Under the pieces are notes generated by a model. The model searched no databases and was not told the DNA's origin. It saw nothing but the letters and a program-made list of their open reading frames with translations. 64,000 nt of DNA from Anaerobacillus alkaliphilus (GTDB lineage Bacteria; Bacillota; Bacilli; Bacillales; Anaerobacillaceae): assembly GCF_004116265.1 (NCBI RefSeq), contig NZ_QOUX01000047.1, forward strand, positions 1 to 64,000, read 5' to 3'. A program made the translations under genes and the position numbers. Of the stretch, positions 8,168 to 15,015 are shown in pieces (the first letter of the stretch is position 1; each line of letters begins with the position of its first letter).

Positions 8168-8364
8168 AAAGTCTGTTTTCGCAAAGTTTGTTGCTTTCGT
8201 AAAAATCCCAAAAGCCGGATTTTTACACAAATTACTAACAATTCACCACTAATTTAGTAAGTAATGCTCTTTTCTTACATAATTTATTGGCTGATATCTT
8301 CATCTAGGGTATTTTCCGATAATTTTAGGATAGAAAAGCCACAATGTTTACGAAAAGAGCCTTT
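8168..8364. repeat. MITE-like dispersed repeat, copy 1
   Basis: About 197 bp with imperfect terminal inverted repeats: the left end is AAAGTCTGTTTTCGCAAAG and the right end, reverse complemented, is AAAGGCTCTTTTCGTAAAC. A second copy lies at 21808-21999. The first 60 nt of the two are identical and the rest is very similar. An internal hairpin AAAAATCC / GGATTTTT is conserved. There is no ORF. A fragment resembling the end of the 405-579 element lies just upstream at about 8128. Confidence 0.75.
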
Positions 8365-8466
8365 TAAAATTACTGTTCACGAAATATATTTCTTCTCAAG
8401 GAAGAAGGAATAATTAGTCAGAATCACGAATTCTAACTCTCACCAGAGGATAAAGGAGACATTTAC

Positions 8467-9003
8467 ATGACGAGGCTAGAAACGAAACGATTGCTATTAA
8501 GACCGTTACAAAGAGAGGATGCTGAAATCGTCGAGGAATATGCTTCCGATTATGAGATTGCAAAAACGACGTTAAATATTCCTCACCCTTACCCGAAAGG
8601 TTCAGCTCTTGATTATATTGATAGTGTACTGGCAGCTGCAAAAAATGGCAGACAACATGTTTTTGCGATTACTGAGAAAAACTCGGGTAGTTTGCTTGGG
8701 ACAATTGCTTTAGGTATTGCTGAGGAACACAGTCGTGGCGAACTAGCGTATTGGGTTGGCAAACCTCATTGGGGCAAAGGTTATGGTACAGAAGCGGCGC
8801 GAAGACTAATGCAATACGGATTTGAAACATTACAGCTACGCAAGATTTTTGCTGCATCATTTACCGATAATCCCGGTTCGTGGAGAATCATGGAGAAAAT
8901 CGGTTTGAAATACGAAGGTACTTTAAAGCAACACGTTAGTCGATTAGGAAATCATCATGATTTGGCTTATTATGGACTTTTGAAGGAAGATTATAAAGGC
9001 TAA
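8467..9003 (+). CDS. GNAT N-acetyltransferase, RimJ/RimL type
   Basis: A 178-aa protein covering a full GNAT fold: the opening LETKRLLLRPLQREDAE is typical of RimJ/RimL-like enzymes, and the acetyl-CoA-binding motif appears as GKGYGTEAARRLMQYGF. It likely acetylates a protein N terminus or a small amine; the substrate is unknown. A strong RBS (AAAGGAGAC) fits the ATG at 8467. It is flanked by repeats upstream and a terminator downstream, so it is probably transcribed alone. Confidence 0.87.
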   Translation: MTRLETKRLLLRPLQREDAEIVEEYASDYEIAKTTLNIPHPYPKGSALDYIDSVLAAAKNGRQHVFAITEKNSGSLLGTIALGIAEEHSRGELAYWVGKPHWGKGYGTEAARRLMQYGFETLQLRKIFAASFTDNPGSWRIMEKIGLKYEGTLKQHVSRLGNHHDLAYYGLLKEDYKG

Positions 9004-9093
9004 TGTGCGTTGAGCAGTTAGAAGGATATTATGAAAGTATGGACTTTAAAAAGTTTACAATTGGGATGACTCGAAAAATAAATCGAATACCAT

Positions 9094-9127
9094 AAGCTGA
9101 CCTCGTTGTATTGAGGCAGCTTTTTTT
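9094..9127 (+). terminator. Terminator after GNAT gene
   Basis: AAGCTGACCTC pairs with GAGGCAGCTT (one bulged A), followed by T7. Confidence 0.85.
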
Positions 9128-9208
9128 ATGTTAAAAAATTTATGAATAAAAAATCTGTTAGAAAAGAGAATATACAGGTAAATATAAATAAAATTAGGAG
9201 TGTGTAGG

Positions 9209-9628
9209 ATGAAGAAACTAATGCTAGGATTAATTCTATTGCTGGTTACTTTTTTAATAGCTGGCTGTACCGGAGACGACGGTTTGCAGCTAACCAGAGT
9301 GGATGTACAAACAGTGAATACTGAAGGGTTCGAGGGAGAGGTTGTAATGATTACCGATCAAGCCCTTTTAAAAGAAATGAAAGACGTCTTTAAACACGTG
9401 AAGTGGGAGCCGAATAGTGAAGTCTCGATGCCAACGAGAGAGAACTACAAGGTTACTTTATACTTCCAAGAAAAAGACGACATGCCTGAACGACAGTATG
9501 AATACAGAGTTTGGTTCAATGCGGATGATACGGTTACGATTATTAGTAGTAACCTACGTGAAGGTTATGGATTATTAGATACGAAAAACACAGAATTGTT
9601 AAAACAGAAACTAACGAGTGAAAAATAG
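9209..9628 (+). CDS. Putative lipoprotein
   Basis: A 139-aa exported lipoprotein. Its lysine-led hydrophobic leader (MKKLMLGLILLLVTFLIAGC) ends in the lipobox LIAGC. The mature part is small and mixed alpha/beta, with the aromatic strand segments NYKVTLYFQE and YEYRVWFNADDTVTIIS, and resembles small uncharacterised Bacillus lipoproteins. The ATG at 9209 is used because it directly starts the signal peptide and follows TAGGAG; an in-frame GTG at 9200 is within the RBS. The function is unknown. Confidence 0.75.
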   Translation: MKKLMLGLILLLVTFLIAGCTGDDGLQLTRVDVQTVNTEGFEGEVVMITDQALLKEMKDVFKHVKWEPNSEVSMPTRENYKVTLYFQEKDDMPERQYEYRVWFNADDTVTIISSNLREGYGLLDTKNTELLKQKLTSEK

Positions 9629-9694
9629 TCGTTTGGCCTTAGATACTCTCTAGGTAAAGATGACTTATTTTAACTTTGTATTTCCGCGAACTAG

Positions 9695-9722
9695 GGCTAC
9701 CTTACATTAGGTAGTCTTTTTC
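9695..9722 (+). terminator. Terminator after lipoprotein gene
   Basis: GGCTACCT / AGGTAGTC with a 6-nt loop and T5. Between here and 9932 I see only a short perfect dyad ATCATAG/CTATGAT near 9735-9751 and no gene. Confidence 0.75.
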
Positions 9723-9932
9723 TTTATTACTGTATCATAGCCTCTATGATGTAAAAGTCCTTGGCGAAAAAAACTATTTCGTCCTCCTAAAGAAATGGTG
9801 AATTACTGAAGTTTAGGAGTTTGTCACTGTTTGAATAGTGAAAATATTTAGAACTTTAAACACATCCAATTATTTACAATCTTTTAGTATGATTTGCTTG
9901 TCAAGTTATTAAATCATTTGGAGGGATTGCTA

Positions 9933-11366
9933 TTGAAAAAGAATTTAGTATTGAAAACTACACTTGCAAGTGCGCTTTTGTTTTCTAGCTTATCGGGAGC
10001 TGTATTTGCTCACGATGCTTTAGAGGAAGGTGTGTCGAAGGAAATTCAGTTTGTATTTGACGCTTCTGAAGTCCAAGTTCTACCTTACAGTGTGAGTGGT
10101 TCAAGGAATTTAAAATTTTTACACCAAGCGGCTAGTGTTCAACTAAATGTTGTAAATGGTGTACAGAACAATACCGCAGATGTATATGCTCATAAGGGGT
10201 ATGCGTACATAGGCACTCATACTGCGAATGGAGCAAATGGTGGTGTGCGAGTATTTGATCTGAAAGATCCTTCAAATCCGGTTGAAGTGTCGGTATTTGC
10301 GAATGAAATTCCTAACACATGGCAGGAAAAAGTCATTGTTAAATCGGTGAACACGCCTCATTTTAAAGGGGATCTAGCGGTTGTCAGTCTTCAACAAACA
10401 TCAAGAAACAATACAAACAGACCAAATAGTATTGGTGGTGTGCTTCTTTACGATGTGTCTAATCCAGCTGAACCGAAGAGATTAGGATTTTACAAATTAG
10501 ATCGAAGAATTTCAGGAACTTATGAATTATACTTAACGACTCAAGGTAATCGTGCGATTCTTCTAGCATCCAATCCATACGCTGATTATTATACTCACGG
10601 AGTAGAGAAAGATTTTCAGATTATTGACGTAACTGATCCAACTAATCCTGAAAAATTATGGCAGTTTGATCCTCGTATGCTTCCGGAAATTCCAGCAGAT
10701 TTCAATGGCTATCACTGGTATGCTCCCGATGGAAAAACGAGACCAGTATTCAACCATAGTGTAATCACCGATAACAATGGTCATTATGCCTATGTGTCAA
10801 TGTGGGATTTAGGAACTGTTATCTTTGATATTAGAGACCCGAAAAATCCTGTGTACTTAGGTAGAACAGATTATCGTGATAATCAAAAAGGTGCAGCTCA
10901 CTCTGCAGCTTTAGCGAGAGGCGGTACGATTTTAATTGAGACTCGTGAAGTTGCCAATCCGGTAGGGGTAGGTTATGAAGATGCATACGGTTATACAAGA
11001 ATTTTTGATATTAAAGACAAAAAGAACCCGGTGTTATTAAGCGAGTTTACGACAGAATTAACGTTTGATATCCCACCAACTTCAACGGGAAGAAACACGT
11101 TTGCGAAAACGGTTCATGACCCTAAAGTATTAGGAAATACTTTATACTTATCCTATTACTCAGGTGGTGTACTGGGTGTAGATATAACTGACCCGAGCAA
11201 TCCTGTAGAGATTGCCCGTTACACATCAGAAAGGGCGAATGTCTGGGGCGTCTTTGTAGACCGTAATTACATTTTAGCATCTGATATGGGTCAAGGTTTA
11301 AAGGTACTATTGAGAAATAATAGTGGCAATGGTAACGAAAATAATGAAAACAAACCGATAAAGTAA
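9933..11366 (+). CDS. Secreted LVIVD-repeat (beta-propeller) protein
   Basis: A 477-aa exported protein. The start is a TTG at 9933 with RBS GGAGGG (9920-9925). The signal peptide runs MKKNLVLKTTLASALLFS... and probably cleaves after VFA. The mature protein holds at least six repeats of the LVIVD type, each a strand plus D-x-x-x-P-x-x-P turn: VRVFDLKDPSNPVE, VLLYDVSNPAEPKR, FQIIDVTDPTNPEK, VIFDIRDPKNPVY, RIFDIKDKKNPVL and LGVDITDPSNPVE. This predicts a beta-propeller. Such proteins are extracellular and usually of unknown ligand. The C-terminal tail is Asn-rich. Confidence 0.82.
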   Translation: MKKNLVLKTTLASALLFSSLSGAVFAHDALEEGVSKEIQFVFDASEVQVLPYSVSGSRNLKFLHQAASVQLNVVNGVQNNTADVYAHKGYAYIGTHTANGANGGVRVFDLKDPSNPVEVSVFANEIPNTWQEKVIVKSVNTPHFKGDLAVVSLQQTSRNNTNRPNSIGGVLLYDVSNPAEPKRLGFYKLDRRISGTYELYLTTQGNRAILLASNPYADYYTHGVEKDFQIIDVTDPTNPEKLWQFDPRMLPEIPADFNGYHWYAPDGKTRPVFNHSVITDNNGHYAYVSMWDLGTVIFDIRDPKNPVYLGRTDYRDNQKGAAHSAALARGGTILIETREVANPVGVGYEDAYGYTRIFDIKDKKNPVLLSEFTTELTFDIPPTSTGRNTFAKTVHDPKVLGNTLYLSYYSGGVLGVDITDPSNPVEIARYTSERANVWGVFVDRNYILASDMGQGLKVLLRNNSGNGNENNENKPIK

Positions 11367-11372
11367 TATAGG

Positions 11373-11408
11373 AACGACCAAGTCGACGATGATTTGGTCG
11401 TTTTCTTG
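11373..11408 (+). terminator. Terminator after LVIVD gene
   Basis: AACGACCAA pairs with TTGGTCGTT around a 12-nt loop, followed by TTTTCTT. Confidence 0.8.
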
Positions 11409-11488
11409 AATAAGAATAAGTTGCTAGAGTGTCTGAGTATGCAGAATATTCCAAATATAGTATACTTAGAGAGAAAGGAGGTTATAAA

Positions 11489-11830
11489 ATGAAAGAATTT
11501 AAAAACTACCAAGAATTTTGGCCATTTTATCTAACGCAGCATAGTAAAAAAGAGACAAGAGCATGGCATTTTGTTGGGACAACCTTTGTATTTATTTGTA
11601 TTGCTTTAGCCATTATTTTAGGAAATTCATGGATTGTTCTGCTAGCTCCTGTAATCGCTTACAGTTTTGCGTGGATATCTCACTTTTTCATTGAGGGAAA
11701 TAAGCCAGCTACATTTGGTCATCCTTTTTGGTCACTTCGTGCTGACTTTCAAATGTACTTCTTTACATTATTCGGAAAGCTAAATGGTGAATTAGCCAAG
11801 CTTGAAAAGAATAAAAAAATTGCTAAATAG
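11489..11830 (+). CDS. DUF962/Mpo1-like small membrane protein
   Basis: A 113-aa protein with two or three membrane segments and histidines typical of DUF962 (Mpo1-like) proteins: FYLTQHSKKETRAWHFVGT near the N terminus and SHFFIEGNKPATFGHPFWSLRADF in the middle. The yeast relative Mpo1 is an iron-dependent dioxygenase in fatty-acid alpha-oxidation; whether the bacterial proteins share that reaction is not established. The ATG at 11489 follows the strong RBS AAAGGAGG; the upstream extension to 11429 has no RBS. Confidence 0.8.
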   Translation: MKEFKNYQEFWPFYLTQHSKKETRAWHFVGTTFVFICIALAIILGNSWIVLLAPVIAYSFAWISHFFIEGNKPATFGHPFWSLRADFQMYFFTLFGKLNGELAKLEKNKKIAK

Positions 11831-11840
11831 GTGTGAGAAA

Positions 11841-11874
11841 AGCAGTGAGCCAGAATTATGGTTCGCTGTTTTTT
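11841..11874 (+). terminator. Terminator after DUF962 gene
   Basis: AGCAGTGAGCC pairs with GGTTCGCTGTT (G-T pairs included), then T6. Confidence 0.75.
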
Positions 11875-11932
11875 GATCACTTGAAGGAAAATAATGTTAA
11901 ACTAGTAAATGAGTAATACTTGTTTAGGAGTG

Positions 11933-12493
11933 ATGAATGATTTGGATTATAAAAAGCATTTTATTGTCGGCTTAGTGTTTAATATTATGTTAGCAAGTGT
12001 ACTTGGAATTTACATTACCAAACAATCAAAAGTAGAGGATACACTTTCAACGCTTGAAAGAACCACCCTTATAGATTATGTAAAAGGCCAGGAAGCTGTG
12101 AAGTACCAGCTAGACAAAGCAATTAGGGGAGAAGAAGTGGCTATAGAAGAACTAATAATGGCAGTGTCCGTTAACTATCACCTCATTCAACTTGAAAGGC
12201 AAAGGGGCATTTCGATTCCTGCGAATATCAGTCTTTTTCATATCTCCTTACATGGATATCTCTATCAAATGATGAGAGAAATTAATGAGGGACAGGATCA
12301 AGGTCTTATGTTTGAAGAACTTTCGGTCCTTGTAGATATGCTTCAGGCTTATGAAGATGCGCAAGGTTTTACCTATGCCGATAGCACGCAAGAAATCAGC
12401 GAGAAATTAGTGAAGGCCGACGAGGAAGTTTTAACTTCATTTATCTTTAGTGAGAGGAATCCAATTTTTCATAGCAAGAGGGGTGGGTACTAA
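11933..12493 (+). CDS. Single-span membrane protein, unknown
   Basis: About 186 aa with one N-terminal membrane anchor (FIVGLVFNIMLASVLGIYI) and a helical, acidic remainder. I do not recognise the family. The start is uncertain: AGGAG at 11926-11930 is only 2 nt from the ATG at 11933, 11 nt from a TTG at 11942 and downstream of an ATG at 11909. The stop overlaps the start of the next gene by one base (TAATG), indicating translational coupling with the DUF4269 protein. Confidence 0.65.
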   Translation: MNDLDYKKHFIVGLVFNIMLASVLGIYITKQSKVEDTLSTLERTTLIDYVKGQEAVKYQLDKAIRGEEVAIEELIMAVSVNYHLIQLERQRGISIPANISLFHISLHGYLYQMMREINEGQDQGLMFEELSVLVDMLQAYEDAQGFTYADSTQEISEKLVKADEEVLTSFIFSERNPIFHSKRGGY

Positions 12494-13026
12494 TGTTTAC
12501 ATCAATTGACTATTTAAAATTGGGCAATGAGCGGCAACGAAGAGCGTACGATGCGATCCAAAAGGTAGGGATCATGGATAATCTCGCTATTTACACCCCG
12601 ATCCTATGTGGAACTTTACCGATTGGAATTGATGTAGATGGTTCTGATCTAGACATCATTATGGAAGTTCATAATTTCAGTAGATTTAGAGAGCAAGTGA
12701 AAGATTTATACAGTCACCTCGATAATTATCGACTAAAGGAAGTAATAATTAGAGATGTACCCGTCGTAAAAGCCAATTTTTTATTTGAGGGATATGAGTT
12801 TGAATTGTTTGGTCAACCGCAGCCTGTTTTCGAACAAAACGCTTACCTTCATATGATAATTGAAGACCAACTAATAAAATGCATCCCTACCTTGAGAGAT
12901 CAAGTTATCAGCTTGAAACAGCGGGGATATAAAACTGAGCCAGCTTTTTGTAAAGTATTAGGTTTAGATGAAAGTGATCCTTATCTATCTCTGATCAATT
13001 ACGGTAGGAATATCTGTTTGATTTAA
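12493..13026 (+). CDS. DUF4269 domain protein (nucleotidyltransferase-like)
   Basis: A 177-aa protein. The segment GTLPIGIDVDGSDLDIIMEV resembles the G-S...D-x-D loop of minimal nucleotidyltransferases, and the whole protein matches DUF4269 as I know it. That points to an NTase fold, but no substrate can be assigned. It is coupled to the preceding membrane protein by a 1-bp overlap, suggesting a two-gene unit. Confidence 0.75.
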   Translation: MFTSIDYLKLGNERQRRAYDAIQKVGIMDNLAIYTPILCGTLPIGIDVDGSDLDIIMEVHNFSRFREQVKDLYSHLDNYRLKEVIIRDVPVVKANFLFEGYEFELFGQPQPVFEQNAYLHMIIEDQLIKCIPTLRDQVISLKQRGYKTEPAFCKVLGLDESDPYLSLINYGRNICLI

Positions 13027-13061
13027 AAGGTAACTATTCCCAGTCGGCAATAAAGTCTATT

Positions 13062-13094
13062 TTACAAGTATTGTTAATGATAAAATACTTGTAA
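13062..13094. promoter_or_regulatory. Perfect 11-bp inverted repeat before the LRR gene
   Basis: TTACAAGTATT and AATACTTGTAA are exact inverted copies separated by 11 bp. The dyad ends 5 bp before the RBS of the LRR gene. It could be a repressor operator or an RNA hairpin that sequesters the leader; there is no T tract, so it is not a standard terminator. Confidence 0.55.
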
Positions 13095-13111
13095 GCATGG
13101 GAGGGTTACAG

Positions 13112-14698
13112 ATGAAAAAATACATACTAGTGCTAATAATGGTCGTAGTTTCTATTATTGGACAAGGAGCAGAAGTCTCAGCAAATGATCAAACGCTGTC
13201 TTTTCCAGATCCTAACTTAGAAAGAGCTATTAGGATTCAACTAAAAATGCCGGAAGGACCGATTACTAAGGAGGACGTAGAGAAAGTTACTGAACTAAAC
13301 ATTGAAGGTAGCACCGATACGCTAGAAGGAATTCAGCATTTACAAAATGTAAAGACATTAATCATAAACCATTCGATCTCTCAAGAGGATCTTAAATTAG
13401 TGGTTGGTTTAAAAAAGATAAACCATCTATCTATAGATACTAGAAGGATCAGTGATTTGCAGCTCTTACATGAGCTTCCGAAACTACAAAAACTGTCAAT
13501 TTATGGATCTGAGGTACGTGACTTAGCACCAGTTCTAAATCTATCGGGAATAGAGTCATTAACGTTAGCAGCCATTCCTTTAAGTGACTTAGGTTTTCTA
13601 GTACAGATGGATTTGAGGGAATTAGTTTTAGTTGGAAACGGGCTAGAAGATCTAAAGGGTATTGAACAATTAGCCTCATTAGAAGGAGTTTCAATATGGC
13701 ATAACCCAATAAAGGATTTTACTCCGTTAGAAGAGCTTCCAAATTTACAACAATTGTTACTGTATGATTACGAATTAAGAGGTAATCTTGATTTAAACCA
13801 AATTAGTAAACTAACAACATTAAGAAGTCTTAGTTTGGTTTTCATGGGCATTAAAGATATACGTCCACTTGCTTCTCTTGTTCATTTAGAAGAGTTAGAT
13901 GTGAGTCAAAATAGTATAAGAAACTTATCACCGTTAGCGTCATTGACAAACCTTAAAAATCTAAATCTATCAAGTAACTTTATTCAGGATATCAACGATT
14001 TGCGATTGTTAAGAGAACTCACGGTTCTTGATATATCGTCGAATTCAATTTCGAACATCACTGTTTTGAAGGAACTTCAAGAATTACAATACTTGAAGTT
14101 TAGTTACAATCGCGTAGAGAGTATTGATCCATTAAAATATCTATTAAACTTGGAAACTATTTATGCAGACAGTAATAATATTCGTATTCTGACGCCATTA
14201 AATACGCTTCCAAGCCTGAAAACTGTATTTATCTTTAATAATCCTCTCTCTGGTAAAGAAACCGTAGAGATGATTAAGCGTCTACAGCAAAATGGTGTTG
14301 CTTTTTGGCATTCCAAAATTTATCTTCAAACGGAAATGATGTTTTGGCTTAATCAACCCAGTTGGTTACTAAACGGGAAAAATGCTGTTTTAGATCATCC
14401 ACCATATCTAAAAAATAACCGTACGCTTGTCCCGATTAGGGTAATTAGTGAAGCTTTTGGAGCACATGTTCATTGGGATCCAAATGCAAAAACAGTGACG
14501 ATAAAAAATGGTGGTAACACGATCGTATTAACTGTTAATGACCAACACGTACTGGTCAACGGTCAAAAGAGGTTAATCGATGTTGCACCAGAAATTAATA
14601 ATGGTCGGACTTTTGTTCCAATTCGTTTTGTTTCCGAACAGTTCGGTGCCAAGGTCAACTATCAAGCCTCATCTCGAAGTATTATCATTGAAAAATAA
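13112..14698 (+). CDS. Secreted leucine-rich-repeat protein with CuAO-N stalk domain
   Basis: A 528-aa exported protein. The signal peptide ends near EVSAND. Next comes a cap (FPDPNLERAIRIQL) found at the start of internalin-like LRR proteins. About a dozen 21-22-residue leucine-rich repeats follow (LRELVLVGNGLEDLKGIEQL, LKNLNLSSNFIQDINDLRLL). The C terminus is a copper-amine-oxidase N-terminal-like domain with two NRTLVPIRVISEAFGA / GRTFVPIRFVSEQFGA motifs. That domain is a common cell-surface module in Firmicutes and does not imply amine oxidase activity. The ATG at 13112 has RBS GGGAGGG. It is probably a cell-surface binding protein. Confidence 0.85.
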   Translation: MKKYILVLIMVVVSIIGQGAEVSANDQTLSFPDPNLERAIRIQLKMPEGPITKEDVEKVTELNIEGSTDTLEGIQHLQNVKTLIINHSISQEDLKLVVGLKKINHLSIDTRRISDLQLLHELPKLQKLSIYGSEVRDLAPVLNLSGIESLTLAAIPLSDLGFLVQMDLRELVLVGNGLEDLKGIEQLASLEGVSIWHNPIKDFTPLEELPNLQQLLLYDYELRGNLDLNQISKLTTLRSLSLVFMGIKDIRPLASLVHLEELDVSQNSIRNLSPLASLTNLKNLNLSSNFIQDINDLRLLRELTVLDISSNSISNITVLKELQELQYLKFSYNRVESIDPLKYLLNLETIYADSNNIRILTPLNTLPSLKTVFIFNNPLSGKETVEMIKRLQQNGVAFWHSKIYLQTEMMFWLNQPSWLLNGKNAVLDHPPYLKNNRTLVPIRVISEAFGAHVHWDPNAKTVTIKNGGNTIVLTVNDQHVLVNGQKRLIDVAPEINNGRTFVPIRFVSEQFGAKVNYQASSRSIIIEK

Positions 14699-14823
14699 CT
14701 ACTTCCGAATTTATTAATTTGAACTTGTACGAGAGGCTAGATTAATATAAAATATTGGTAATATTAAGATATTCATGGTAAAGTATTGGTAGGTCTATTT
14801 TACTAAATTTCTAATTAAATAAG

Positions 14824-14907
14824 AAACGTTCGGGCAAACCAACAGAAATGTTGGGACGCAAAACTATAGGGGCTACAACATTATGTTACGCCAGCCAGGT
14901 GCCGTTT
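14824..14907 (+). ncRNA. c-di-GMP-I (GEMM) riboswitch aptamer
   Basis: The class I aptamer core is clear. P1 is AAACG / CGTTT, then CGGGCAAACC, a P1b hairpin CCAACA-GAAA-TGTTGG with a GNRA tetraloop, the invariant GGGACGCAAA, and a second arm ending GCCAGCCAGGTGCCG. An intrinsic terminator follows, giving a transcription-control switch. The regulated gene makes a protein with both GGDEF and EAL domains, a natural c-di-GMP feedback target. Confidence 0.9.
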
Positions 14908-14913
14908 TAGGAA

Positions 14914-14938
14914 AAACATCCTGACGGGTGTTTTTTTT
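14914..14938 (+). terminator. Riboswitch expression-platform terminator
   Basis: AAACATCC pairs with GGGTGTTT around TGAC, followed by an oligo-T run. It lies 6 nt after the aptamer P1 strand and 77 nt before the controlled gene. Confidence 0.82.
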
Positions 14939-15015
14939 GTTTTTAACGACATTCAATTTATTGATGCTTGAGTTAAACTTTGATCTTATTAATAGATGAA
15001 AGGAATTGTACGTAA

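Noticed and set aside
9031-9069. 12-codon ORF after the GNAT gene
   Set aside because: It is too short, with only a weak RBS-like AGAAGGA and no supporting context; probably chance.
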